From NCBI GenBank assembly GCA_016935565.1, contig JAFGQS010000063.1:1-45128 (forward strand): a stretch of 45,128 nucleotides of DNA. The letters run 5' to 3'. Shown one piece after another: positions 25,971-34,205 of the stretch. The number at the start of each line of letters is the position of its first letter. The first letter of the stretch is position 1. A program made the position numbers and the translations under genes. The DNA comes from Deltaproteobacteria bacterium. Lineage in GTDB: Bacteria; Desulfobacterota; Syntrophia; Syntrophales; UBA6807. The notes below the pieces were generated by a model that was not told the origin of the DNA, made no database searches, and was given only the letters and a program-made list of their open reading frames with translations.

Positions 25971-27272
25971 ATGCAGAAAACGTACATTCTCGACACAAAT
26001 GTCCTACTCCATAATCCCGATTCACTCTTTGCCTTTGAGGATAATCACGTGGTAATTCCCTTCGTAGTGATCGAAGAAATCGACAATCTCAAAAAAAGAC
26101 AGGATGAAATTGGACGGAATGCCCGTGTCGTCACCGCAATACTTGACGGATTGCGAAGTCTCGGACATCTATCCGACGGCGTCGCTCTCCCGTCGGGAGG
26201 ACGGCTCCGGATCGAACTGAACCACCAGGAATTCTCATCATTTCCCGCCGTTCTGGATTCCAACAAGAATGATAATCGCATCCTGTCTGTTGCCCACCAT
26301 TTATTACACGAGCCTGGCGGCCCCGTTATTCTTGTGACGAAAGACCTCAGCCTCCGCGTCAAGGCTGATGTACTGAGTATTCAATCGGAAGATTTCCATA
26401 AGGACAAGGTCAATTTTACCCGGTTATATGAAGGCATCGGATCGATCCATGTTTCAGCAGAGCAAATGAGCCGATTTTACCGGGACGGCAGGCTTTCCCT
26501 CAATGGTAAACTACAAGGTTACCCCAATCAGATATTTATCATGAAAAACCCCTGTCAGGATTCCCAGTCTGCGCTCGCTTTATACAGTGGGAATATATTG
26601 CGACGGCTTATCTTCGGCGACAGCATCAATTTCGGCATGAAGGCCAGGAATAAGGAACAACGTTTTGCACTGGAATTTCTAATGGATGATGAAATAAAAA
26701 TAGTAACCCTGGTGGGGAGGGCAGGCACCGGAAAAACGCTTCTTGCTCTTGCTGTCGGACTGGAGAAAGTATTGGAACAGAAGGCCTATACAAAACTTCT
26801 CGTAACTCGTCCGGTGATGCCCATGGGAAATGACCTGGGATATCTTCCGGGTTCGAAAGAAGAAAAGCTGCGCTCATGGATGCAGCCCATCTATGATAAT
26901 CTTGAATTCCTTTTCAAAAACAGCGAAGAACCGGCAAAACTGATCGACCATCTCATCGGCAGGAACGTCCTCGAGATGGAAGCCCTGACGTATATGCGGG
27001 GGCGGAGCATTCCCGGTCAATTCATTATCTGCGATGAAGCCCAAAATCTTTCACCGCACATGATAAAAACCCTCATTACCAGGGTTGGCGAGGGAACCAA
27101 GATTGTATTTACGGGTGACCCGGAACAGATTGACCATCCATACCTCGATGCAAGCAGCAATGGCCTTTCATATCTTGTTGAAAAATTGAAGGATGAAGAA
27201 CTGGCGGGTCATGTGACTCTCAAGCGCGGTGAACGATCACGAGTCGCAGAATTATGTTCGCACCTGTTGTAG
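25971..27272 (+). CDS. PIN-PhoH fusion ATPase (PhoH2/YlaK-like)
   Basis: 433 residues. The N-terminal PIN domain (residues 1-140) shows LDTNVLLHNP with the first catalytic Asp (D8), IEEIDNLKKR and the LSVAHH and VTKDLSLRVKA regions. The PhoH ATPase domain follows with Walker A GRAGTGKT (249-256), the Q/R-rich VTRPVMPMGNDLGYLPGS motif and Walker B IICDEAQN. This PhoH2 architecture is described as an RNA helicase/ribonuclease in mycobacteria. The start has AAGGAGA upstream. Despite the name, PhoH2 proteins are not always phosphate-regulated, and no Pho box is visible before this gene. Confidence 0.92.
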   Translation: MQKTYILDTNVLLHNPDSLFAFEDNHVVIPFVVIEEIDNLKKRQDEIGRNARVVTAILDGLRSLGHLSDGVALPSGGRLRIELNHQEFSSFPAVLDSNKNDNRILSVAHHLLHEPGGPVILVTKDLSLRVKADVLSIQSEDFHKDKVNFTRLYEGIGSIHVSAEQMSRFYRDGRLSLNGKLQGYPNQIFIMKNPCQDSQSALALYSGNILRRLIFGDSINFGMKARNKEQRFALEFLMDDEIKIVTLVGRAGTGKTLLALAVGLEKVLEQKAYTKLLVTRPVMPMGNDLGYLPGSKEEKLRSWMQPIYDNLEFLFKNSEEPAKLIDHLIGRNVLEMEALTYMRGRSIPGQFIICDEAQNLSPHMIKTLITRVGEGTKIVFTGDPEQIDHPYLDASSNGLSYLVEKLKDEELAGHVTLKRGERSRVAELCSHLL

Positions 27273-27276
27273 GACA

Positions 27277-27341
27277 CTGTAACGATACCTTCATGCAATC
27301 CTCATTAAAATGTCATATTATTGTGGCATTATACATATTAT
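27277..27341 (+). promoter_or_regulatory. weak Pho-box-like array
   Basis: Five 7-bp units in exact 11-bp phase: CTGTAAC (27277), CCTTCAT (27288), TCCTCAT (27299), ATGTCAT (27310) and TTGTGGC (27321). The first and fourth are good half-sites; the others keep only the central T and the CAT or C end. The segment TCCTCATTAAA is identical to the one in the array at 24313. Possible -10 elements are ATTATA (27328) and TATTAT (27336). It could drive the gene at 27449. Confidence 0.35.
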
Positions 27342-27448
27342 CATTCGGGGAATGGATGGCGCACGTAGAATGCATTCGATCAAGACGGAAAGCAACGACA
27401 ACTCTATGATGGACCATACCCGTTACCTGTTATAAGGAGAAAAACACA

Positions 27449-28132
27449 GTGAATACATTTTTCGAAAAAGACGAGACCCGCTGTTCCGTTTCATTATCTG
27501 AAAACGAAAGCGACGATTGCATTGCACCGAAACGATCGCAGCATGCGTCTTTTGTATACGTCGGAACCGGAGTTACTATCGGCAAAACATCACCATACTA
27601 TTCGCCGTCACCCACAGAAGGTGACCGCACAGACATCAATGATATCATCGATAAAGTAGCATCGCTGGCAATAAACACGGAAAGGTCCGTGTCCATATAC
27701 CGCAAATGCAATAAATATCTATGGCGGATTACGGATCGGGACGGCAAAGTCGGCCAGGTTCTTCTCAACCTCTTGCGTCATCATGTCGGTGTCGCATCGG
27801 ATACGACCAAAACAGTCTACATCGAAAGTGACAACATATTTGTCGATATCATCGAAGCACAGCGACGAAGGATTAGACCGGGCGAGTATGTGAAGGTTTC
27901 GTTCTCAGTAGCATGCGAGCCCATGATGCAGGGGGAAACACACCTTCATCATTCGGATTCGAGCCCTTCCGTGGCAGTCAGGTACAATACCTGCCATAAA
28001 ACATCCATCGCATATATTCGTGCATATGGTGGATTGCTTACATACTCGGCGGGCGGAAACGACTGTGCCAACATGACGATCTTACTGCCCGTATACGGCA
28101 CACCGATTCCGGTTTCATATCGTATACAATGA
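27449..28132 (+). CDS. degenerate histidine-kinase ATPase-like protein (pseudokinase)
   Basis: 227 residues; GTG start after AAGGAG. Residues 62-220 align by eye with the ATPase domain of PAS-type hybrid kinases such as the one at 2722-6579: GQVLLNLL (102-109, N-box region), TVYIES (122-127), RPGEYVKVSF (143-152), YGGLLTYSA (193-201) and ILLPVYG (211-217). The ATP-binding residues are gone. The N box reads NLLRHHVG instead of NLYVNA, the DTGTGM box is replaced by SVACEP, and the GTGLGL lid is replaced by CHKTSIAYI. There is no phospho-acceptor domain. The frame is intact, so it is more likely a non-catalytic partner protein than a decayed gene. What it binds is unknown. Confidence 0.65.
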   Translation: MNTFFEKDETRCSVSLSENESDDCIAPKRSQHASFVYVGTGVTIGKTSPYYSPSPTEGDRTDINDIIDKVASLAINTERSVSIYRKCNKYLWRITDRDGKVGQVLLNLLRHHVGVASDTTKTVYIESDNIFVDIIEAQRRRIRPGEYVKVSFSVACEPMMQGETHLHHSDSSPSVAVRYNTCHKTSIAYIRAYGGLLTYSAGGNDCANMTILLPVYGTPIPVSYRIQ

Positions 28133-28204
28133 CCGCCACAGACATGGGAATCATCGCGTAACAACGGGCTGCCGATTTCACTATAGGGGGAGGTAACGAA
28201 ATTT

Positions 28205-28609
28205 ATGAAACCCGAGGTAGTTCAGAGCTATAAGAACCTTCTTACTCAGCGCATTCAAGACTTGCTTCTGTCCACCGGACATGTGGTTCAAACTATGCGG
28301 GATTCCAATGAAACAATGCCTGATCCCTGCGATCAGGCATTTCAGGAATTTTTTCACACGATCAGCTTTTCTTTGAGAGACAAGGACAGGCAGGCTATCC
28401 GGGAAATCAGAGAGGTTATGAAACGAATTGATGAGGGAACATTCGGTATTTGCAGAATGTGCAAGAAAAAAATATCCGAAAAAAGACTGATGGCGCATCC
28501 GGCAACCACCCTCTGCATAGACTGCAAAAGAAGGGAGGAGACGTTACAACTCAATCACCGAACAATTCCCGAATCTTTTTCGGCCTTTGACTGGAACATG
28601 GAGCAGTAA
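28205..28609 (+). CDS. DksA/TraR-family zinc-finger protein
   Basis: 134 residues with a coiled-coil N-terminal half and the DksA-type C4 zinc finger: C83-x2-C86 and C104-x2-C107 (GICRMCKKKI, then TLCIDCKRRE). IDEGTFGIC immediately before the finger is a family hallmark. Such proteins bind the secondary channel of RNA polymerase, often with ppGpp. The coiled-coil tip has acidic residues in the expected place (IREVMKRIDEG). A strong GGGGGAGG lies upstream of the ATG. Whether this is the housekeeping DksA or a paralogue cannot be told from the window. It converges on yibE/F. Confidence 0.9.
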   Translation: MKPEVVQSYKNLLTQRIQDLLLSTGHVVQTMRDSNETMPDPCDQAFQEFFHTISFSLRDKDRQAIREIREVMKRIDEGTFGICRMCKKKISEKRLMAHPATTLCIDCKRREETLQLNHRTIPESFSAFDWNMEQ

Positions 28610-28698
28610 CGTTATATCCGGTCGCATCGCAATATTCGTGCATTCCGGCATTATTGAAACCGACTCAGCGCTGCACATATATTTGCTTTATTCATGGG

Positions 28699-29853
28699 TC
28701 ATTTCCGCGAAACCGCCGTTTTGGAAGCATCTGTAACATACAGCCGTGTATAGATTAATGCACCGATAAAAGCCGTGAACGGTGCTACGGTTACGAGGCC
28801 GAAGCTCCCCACGATCGTGTTCAGAATTTCTGCGGCCACATAATTGAGATTGAGCATATTGGCCAACGGCACGCCCTGTGCCATGAATACCATGAGGAGG
28901 GTAATATAACTGCTCGAATATGCCAGAAGCAATGTCGTCGTCATGGTACCGACGACGGCACGTCCGACACGAAAACCCGACCGGACTGCCTCACGAAATG
29001 TGATACGAGGATGCCTGCGGATAACTTCGTCCATCGATGCGGCTACATCCATAGCCAGATCCATAACTGCACCCGAAGAAGCCATAAATACGCTTGCCAG
29101 GAAAATACGGGTCAGGTTGAGGTTCGGAAAGCCGCTGTATAATAGAGTTTCCGAAAAGGGTTTGACGGCGCCGTGGAGATGAAACCCCTGTGAGAATAGC
29201 AAGGCGAGAACGCATGTCGTCGCGATACCGAGGAAGGCACCCAGAAAGGCGACCAGCCCGCGTCTTGTTACTCCTCCTACAAGGAATATGATTGCGGCAG
29301 TTAGAACTGTGACAACACCGAGTGACACTACAGCAGGATCGTATGCTTTCAGAAAGGCAGGCACCAGTATTTTCCAGATCATCATGGCCGCAAAAACGAA
29401 TGAAAGCAGAGCCTTCAATCCGGTCCAGCCTCCGAACAACACGAGCAGCAGGGCAAAGCTGACAAGGAGAATACATTCAGTATTGATACGATAGTGGTCC
29501 TGGGCATTTGCGTAAAATATATCTCCGTTTTTTAAACTCAACACCACGAGAGCCATATCGCCGACCTTGAAAAACTTGTCCAGTTCGAGCTTACCCATGA
29601 TATTGTTCATTGACTGGACTTCACGCCCCTGAAAAGGACCATCAAGGATCTTTACCGTCAGCTCCTGGGTTCCAATCCTGACAATGCCGAACTGTTTCAC
29701 CTCCGAGTTATCTGCACTCAGCACCCGTCCCTTGCAGCGGATGGAATATTCGGGAAGCCGTCGTTCAAACCCCGTAGGCACAAAATACAGTATTATCGTC
29801 AGACTGAGAAAAAAAAACGTCAGTACTATATCTTTTCGATCGACTGTTTTCAT
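28699..29853 (-). CDS. YibE/F-family membrane protein
   Basis: 384 residues. One N-terminal membrane helix (about 10-27) comes first. A small soluble beta domain (about 40-120, VRIGTQELTVKIL onward) is followed by seven or eight membrane helices from 128 to 375, with the family features ILVPAFL, SGAVMDLAMDVAASM and GTMTTTLLLAYSSSY. This matches the YibE/F family (PF07907), which has no settled function; transport is assumed. The start is 14 nt downstream of an intrinsic terminator after the alkaline phosphatase gene, so expression depends on read-through or on a promoter inside that gene. Confidence 0.9.
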   Translation of the reverse strand: MKTVDRKDIVLTFFFLSLTIILYFVPTGFERRLPEYSIRCKGRVLSADNSEVKQFGIVRIGTQELTVKILDGPFQGREVQSMNNIMGKLELDKFFKVGDMALVVLSLKNGDIFYANAQDHYRINTECILLVSFALLLVLFGGWTGLKALLSFVFAAMMIWKILVPAFLKAYDPAVVSLGVVTVLTAAIIFLVGGVTRRGLVAFLGAFLGIATTCVLALLFSQGFHLHGAVKPFSETLLYSGFPNLNLTRIFLASVFMASSGAVMDLAMDVAASMDEVIRRHPRITFREAVRSGFRVGRAVVGTMTTTLLLAYSSSYITLLMVFMAQGVPLANMLNLNYVAAEILNTIVGSFGLVTVAPFTAFIGALIYTRLYVTDASKTAVSRK

Positions 29854-29867
29854 AGCTATGCCTGCTT

Positions 29868-29903
29868 AAAAAAGGGCGACCATGCATTGCACCAGGCCGC
29901 CCT
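29868..29903 (-). terminator. intrinsic terminator after the alkaline phosphatase gene
   Basis: On the - strand AGGGCG (29903-29898) pairs with CGCCCT (29878-29873), with further partial pairing inside, and is followed by a run of six T (29873-29868). It starts 22 nt after the alkaline phosphatase stop and ends just before the yibE/F start at 29853, so it can also act as an attenuator of that gene. Confidence 0.75.
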
Positions 29904-29925
29904 GTTATTTGGCATGGAATTGTTT

Positions 29926-31470
29926 TCACTTGACAACGGCCATACTTATGGCGTCTTGACCGGCATCAGCCATGTTTACCTTCAAGCCCATGAGGAGCAT
30001 TATTTTCTTCGCTATATCGGTGTTGTCATAATATCCGTTAAACAGTGCTGCTCCTTTACCTATGGCCGATGTTGTTACGGGCACGCCCGTATGGGAATAT
30101 GACGTCCATCCCAGGCCGGCCTTACGATTAAGAATATGAGTCAGTTTCACCGTCAGTGGATCGTATCCGCCGTACAAGAGATACTCCTGTGTACCCTCAT
30201 TGATTTCGATATTCTTCATGCTTTTATCGAATGCATCTCGCAATTCGGCAATCTCAAAATCCTTGAGGACCATCGGTCCGTTGCCTTTCATGGTTAATCC
30301 GAAGTACAGTTCTATCTTTGGAATCATATCTTCAAAAGAGGCACCGTCCTTTTTCGATTTCTTATACTCCGCCATGATGGAATCGGTAAAAGCCTGGAAT
30401 GAAAGTCTCTGTCCTTTCAAGACATCAAAATATGACTCATAGACGGTTCCCGCGAACCCGAGGGTCAGACCGCCGCATTCGTGATCGCCGGTCACGACAA
30501 TAAGCGTTTCTTCCGGATGTTTTTCATAGAATGCAAGTGCCCGTTTGACGGCTTCATCAAATGCGATCGTATCTTCGATGGCAGCCATTGCATCATTGGC
30601 ATGGCAGGCCCAGTCGATTTTACCCCCTTCTATCATGAAAAAGAAACCCGCATCACCATACAGCAGTTCAATACCTTTTTCGGTAAATTCCGCCAGTGAA
30701 ATGTCACGGGGCGTTTTATCCATGTCGTAGGGAAGTGCTTCATCATCGGGCAGATTCCTGTTGCAGGCGATTATCTTACCGTCATCCCCTTTGAGTGCAC
30801 GAAATTCAGATTGATCGGTGACGATCCTGTATCCTTTTTCACGGGCCAGTTCGAAAACGTCACCGATGGGTTTCTTGGATTTTTTGCCCGTGGGATCCTT
30901 AAAACCACCGCCACCGAAATAATTAAACCCGCTCTTGACAAGATCATAGGCAATCTCGTGATACATTTTGCGGCTTGGCTGGTGGGCATAAAAACATGCC
31001 GGTGTCGCATGATCAATCGAAACACTTGAAACAATCCCGACTTTCATTTTCCTGTCACGGGCCATTTCCGCTATGCTTTTAACCATCTTATATGCGGGGT
31101 CAACGCCGATATATCCGATATTGGTCTTGACGCCGCATGCAATTGCCGTGGCAGCGGCAGCGGAACCGGTAATGAACCGATCATTGGCAAATGTGGTGGT
31201 CACCCCCTGGGCGGGCAGCTTTGACATGGCCATTTTACAGTCCGACGGCTTGAGTCCCTGAGCCGATGCCATGTATGCTTCGGCAGCGGTGCGCTGGGGT
31301 TGCCCCATTCCATCACCGATAAATAAAAAAATGTACTTTGCAGGCGTCCCCTTGTAGTGCAGGACCTTAGCATAAACAGGTGAAAAACAGACCGACCCCA
31401 TTACAATGAGGCCGGCGAGAAACACTGCACACGCAACAAAGACTGCATTCCTTTTATTGATCTCCTTCAT
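29926..31470 (-). CDS. secreted alkaline phosphatase (PhoA superfamily)
   Basis: 514 residues. A signal peptide (residues 1-34, cleavage near PVYAK) directs it to the periplasm. The alkaline phosphatase metal and nucleophile motifs are present: IGDGMG with D53, TGSAAAATA with nucleophile S103, SIDHATPACFYAHQ, KIDWACHANDA (metal-site Asp and His residues), GDHECGG, and the late SYSHTGVPV His. It releases phosphate from monoesters. AAAGGAG lies before the ATG. A Pho-box-like array is present at 31661-31700, about 190 bp upstream, consistent with induction at low phosphate. It is close to the bacterial 500-residue subfamily rather than E. coli PhoA. Confidence 0.93.
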   Translation of the reverse strand: MKEINKRNAVFVACAVFLAGLIVMGSVCFSPVYAKVLHYKGTPAKYIFLFIGDGMGQPQRTAAEAYMASAQGLKPSDCKMAMSKLPAQGVTTTFANDRFITGSAAAATAIACGVKTNIGYIGVDPAYKMVKSIAEMARDRKMKVGIVSSVSIDHATPACFYAHQPSRKMYHEIAYDLVKSGFNYFGGGGFKDPTGKKSKKPIGDVFELAREKGYRIVTDQSEFRALKGDDGKIIACNRNLPDDEALPYDMDKTPRDISLAEFTEKGIELLYGDAGFFFMIEGGKIDWACHANDAMAAIEDTIAFDEAVKRALAFYEKHPEETLIVVTGDHECGGLTLGFAGTVYESYFDVLKGQRLSFQAFTDSIMAEYKKSKKDGASFEDMIPKIELYFGLTMKGNGPMVLKDFEIAELRDAFDKSMKNIEINEGTQEYLLYGGYDPLTVKLTHILNRKAGLGWTSYSHTGVPVTTSAIGKGAALFNGYYDNTDIAKKIMLLMGLKVNMADAGQDAISMAVVK

Positions 31471-31793
31471 AGTATTCTCCTTTGCAATGTATTAATTACA
31501 AATATAATGGCCTCTCCCTTCACACGATCGAACCATACATTCGCTTCACACTGACCGTCCCGTCATCAATAGCCGACAATGATAATTCAGTGGTCGAGCA
31601 TCTCTGTCGCTGAGCACGGCAACGATCAACCATACGACGATATCAACGTATCAGATTCGTATGTCAGTCCGGTTATATTTTGATGACAGAATCGTAATAA
31701 TTAAGCTGCTGCTCATTTTCTTCGGAGTGCAGAACATTGGCGGCGGTCAAAGAATGAAGTCTGTTAGATCCATCGTCGATGTATTGTTGTGTC
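31471..31793. other. intergenic region: alkaline phosphatase promoter region
   Basis: 323 bp between the end of the Lgt-like operon and the alkaline phosphatase start. It holds the Pho-box-like array at 31661-31700 (listed separately) and a 190-bp stretch that would be the 5' leader. No gene or terminator with a U tract is seen. Confidence 0.5.
31661..31700 (-). promoter_or_regulatory. candidate PhoB box upstream of the alkaline phosphatase
   Basis: Read on the - strand, four half-sites in 11-bp phase are TTATTAC (31700-31694), CTGTCAT (31689-31683), ATATAAC (31678-31672) and CTGACAT (31667-31661). CTGTCAT followed by spacer CAAA also occurs in the pstS array. A weak -10 candidate, TACGTT (31650-31645), lies ten bases further on. 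The distance to the ATG is about 190 bp, long but workable. Confidence 0.6.
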
Positions 31794-32108
31794 TTACGCA
31801 GATTCCAGATACCGAAGGCCTTCATTGACAAACTTACGTTCATTCAAGAGATAGTCAACCATGTTTTCAGATGGTATTTCTTCCTCCATCTGCCAACCGG
31901 CCCCGGTAGATGAAATCGTATAGACACCCCGGCTTTCACACCACCGCATGGTAACGTATCCACCCGTCGTGCCCAGCAACGGGAAATAATAAGAAAATCC
32001 ATTCTCACGTTCTCTTATCCGTTTTGAAAGAACCTTCGCGTCTCTCTTGGACTTTATTTGAAACATTTTTGCTTTCATTGTTCTCAAGCTCCATAGTACG
32101 ATATTCAT
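31794..32108 (-). CDS. small hypothetical protein, last gene of the lipid operon
   Basis: 104 residues, no recognised family. The N-terminal third is basic (KAKMFQIKSKRDAKVLSKRIRERE in parts), the middle is beta-like with aromatic residues (SYYFPLLGTTGGYVTMRWCE) and the end is a charged helix (NERKFVNEGLRYLES). There is no signal peptide. ATG 32108 lies 2 bp after the stop of the Lgt-like gene, which points to coupled translation; ATG 32078 with GAG before it is an alternative start. It belongs to the operon with the Psd-like and Lgt-like genes. Confidence 0.6.
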   Translation of the reverse strand: MNIVLWSLRTMKAKMFQIKSKRDAKVLSKRIRERENGFSYYFPLLGTTGGYVTMRWCESRGVYTISSTGAGWQMEEEIPSENMVDYLLNERKFVNEGLRYLESA

Positions 32109-32110
32109 CG

Positions 32111-33163
32111 TTATATTCGGTCATGCATTACCCGCAGTGCTACATCAGAGTCGGTCACATCACTCCTTCCGGTGTAGAGGAACGTCGCCAGCCATAGGGC
32201 CTGGAGAGAAAAAAGAACGGCCGGACTCCACAGTGATTGCAGTCCTGCAAGCACATCAGGTGCCTGCATATCCGCTCGAGGGATGACAAACAAGAGTGCC
32301 GTGGAGTAACAAACGGCGCCTCCCGCCATAATCTGATAGGAGGATATCTTGTTTTCACCCCGGTAATCGGCACGGAGGAATTCCGACAGAACACGCCATA
32401 CCTGCGTTGTAATGAGTGTTAACAGAAACGAGATTATGAAGTGTTCTTCGAGAAAGAAGTATATACCGGCAACACCGGCACAGCCGTACAGAATCGACGT
32501 CATTGCCTGTATGGGTATAACCTTCTCCCCGTCGAGGCCGTGGGCGTAGGCGATTTTTTTCGTTTTACCCCGAAAGACGAAATAATATTTTTCAAAGATT
32601 CGACGAAGCCACGGAGGGCTTTCGGAAACCGGTTTGCCGTAGCAGCAGCCGAAGCTGATGCAGGCGAGTCGTCCGATTCCTTCACCCAGTGTATATGCGA
32701 TCGAAACTGCCGCCAGTATGGGTATAACCTGCAGGTCGGTTTCATACCATGATGATATCATCCTGTCGGTTCCCCAGACAATCCACGGGATACTGATGAT
32801 ACCCACAAACGATGCTCCGCCGATGGTGAATGTATAGGATTTTTTCTCAACCCATCGAGCGATGCATCTCGAGGAGGGAACGCACACGGCAAGCACGGCC
32901 GATGTCATGACAAGAATAACCGGCACTGGAACTGCGATGGACGCCATGAGGCACAGTAAGACAGTGACGCTGAAGAGATACGCCGTCGCATTGAAAAAAC
33001 CATAGTAGGTGAGATTCAGGCTTTTCCACGTTCCATTTTCCTTTTTTTCCTGCGGTATACACGCAAGGATCTGCCAGCGTTCGGCCGGAAGTGTCTTGAA
33101 CCCCCACGCAAGCAACACGGCCAGACCCATCCCGAGTATAAGCGTAAATATCACGTTAACCAT
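32111..33163 (-). CDS. Lgt-like (prolipoprotein diacylglyceryl transferase family) membrane protein
   Basis: About 350 residues with eight or so membrane segments. Lgt-type landmarks are TYYGFFNATAYLF near residue 52, IGGASFVGIISIP near 114, and GEGIGRLACISFGCCYGKP near 160-178, whose Arg (about 165) corresponds to the catalytic-site Arg of Lgt GRxGNF. VIPIQAMTSILYG matches the HPTQLYE region, and SEFLRADYRGE the C-terminal REFFR motif. The His of true Lgt (HPTQ) is replaced here by IPIQ, and the NF..E part by CISFGCC. It is therefore a paralogue that may use phosphatidylglycerol or a related lipid on a different acceptor. ATG 33163 (AAGGGA upstream) is chosen over TTG 33169; it overlaps the Psd-like stop by 8 bp. 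Confidence 0.75.
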   Translation of the reverse strand: MVNVIFTLILGMGLAVLLAWGFKTLPAERWQILACIPQEKKENGTWKSLNLTYYGFFNATAYLFSVTVLLCLMASIAVPVPVILVMTSAVLAVCVPSSRCIARWVEKKSYTFTIGGASFVGIISIPWIVWGTDRMISSWYETDLQVIPILAAVSIAYTLGEGIGRLACISFGCCYGKPVSESPPWLRRIFEKYYFVFRGKTKKIAYAHGLDGEKVIPIQAMTSILYGCAGVAGIYFFLEEHFIISFLLTLITTQVWRVLSEFLRADYRGENKISSYQIMAGGAVCYSTALLFVIPRADMQAPDVLAGLQSLWSPAVLFSLQALWLATFLYTGRSDVTDSDVALRVMHDRI

Positions 33164-34196
33164 TTTCAATAGTCCCTTTATTACTGATATCCTTTTTATT
33201 GCCGATCCGAGCTCGTACGCTCACTTCCGTTTCAACCAGGGGTCTAACAAATCCCCTGGCAAATCTGGTATGGACACCCGGGCGGTACATGTTTCTTACG
33301 AGATCATCCGAGAAAGAAATCCTGTTTTTTTGAAACAGCAGCACATCCGTTGAACTCCCCGGACGATAGAGGCTCTTGGGCTGTCCCTTCAGTAAAAACA
33401 CCCCCTTGTATACTGCCACGGGATTCTCATAGCGAACGGCACTGTAACACTGGACAATATCCCCGATCATGAGAGCTACGATCTCAATCATTGCAACCAG
33501 ACCGATGCCGGTTCCTCCTTCGACATCAGTATCGATGATTGTCACGACCCTTTTATTTTTCGAGCAGGGTGTCGCAATGTTGACAACAACCGCCGGGTTG
33601 CACGGATGATAAGAACCGGGCAGTTCGTATATGTCGACCACCGTTCCGGTAACAGGAACGTGATTGTAATGATATTTCTCCGGTGTTAATCGCAATACGG
33701 CAAAGTTTCCCCCATGGAAAGCGTTGTGCCACGTGTTTATCGTCTCTCCCAGCAGTTCTTCGTACTCAAAAAATTTGTCTTTCAGGAAGAGCCGTGATGT
33801 TTCTGAAAATGACCCCACCAGTATCTTCGCATCCGCCGGAGATACTACCGCACGGTCATCATCCGGCATGGGTCGTGTTTCCCAGAATCGTATCTTGCGT
33901 TCGAACACGTCGCGCAGACTTTTAAAAGACCCGGGATCATCAACGCACTCACTGAGATCCACACCGGACATCTCGACGAATCGCTTCGCCCCCGCAAGCC
34001 GCGCCATTGTTATACTGTCATAATTGACGTAACCAAGCAGTCGCGACATACGGGCTGATGCGAGTGCCTTAAAGAGTGTGGATGCATCCTCTCTCATGTA
34101 TGAGTAAATAAAATTGATTATTTTGTCTGCAAAAAGCCTTTCCGTCCTGACTTCCGCTGTTTCCCGTTCAATGTACTGATGCATTCGTTTATTCAT
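33156..34196 (-). CDS. phosphatidylserine decarboxylase-like pyruvoyl enzyme
   Basis: 346 residues. The Psd catalytic set is visible: D122 in VVSPADAKI (E. coli SPADG), His residues 176/179 in LTPEKYHYNHVPVTG, and the self-cleavage site G280-S281 in RPGSSTDVLLF in place of LGST. Cleavage would give an alpha chain of about 66 residues with an N-terminal pyruvoyl group. The N-terminal 110 residues are helical and longer than in E. coli Psd; no membrane helix is obvious. It makes phosphatidylethanolamine from phosphatidylserine, or decarboxylates a related lipid or amino acid. It is second in a tight operon: 9 bp after the 813-residue orphan and overlapping the Lgt-like gene. Confidence 0.85.
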   Translation of the reverse strand: MNKRMHQYIERETAEVRTERLFADKIINFIYSYMREDASTLFKALASARMSRLLGYVNYDSITMARLAGAKRFVEMSGVDLSECVDDPGSFKSLRDVFERKIRFWETRPMPDDDRAVVSPADAKILVGSFSETSRLFLKDKFFEYEELLGETINTWHNAFHGGNFAVLRLTPEKYHYNHVPVTGTVVDIYELPGSYHPCNPAVVVNIATPCSKNKRVVTIIDTDVEGGTGIGLVAMIEIVALMIGDIVQCYSAVRYENPVAVYKGVFLLKGQPKSLYRPGSSTDVLLFQKNRISFSDDLVRNMYRPGVHTRFARGFVRPLVETEVSVRARIGNKKDISNKGTIENG

Positions 34197-34205
34197 CGTT
34201 TCTTT

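Noticed and set aside
32111-33163. Assignment as the true lgt gene
   Set aside because: The fold-level landmarks fit, but the HPTQ and GRxGNFxxxE catalytic details are changed and the gene sits in a different operon context.
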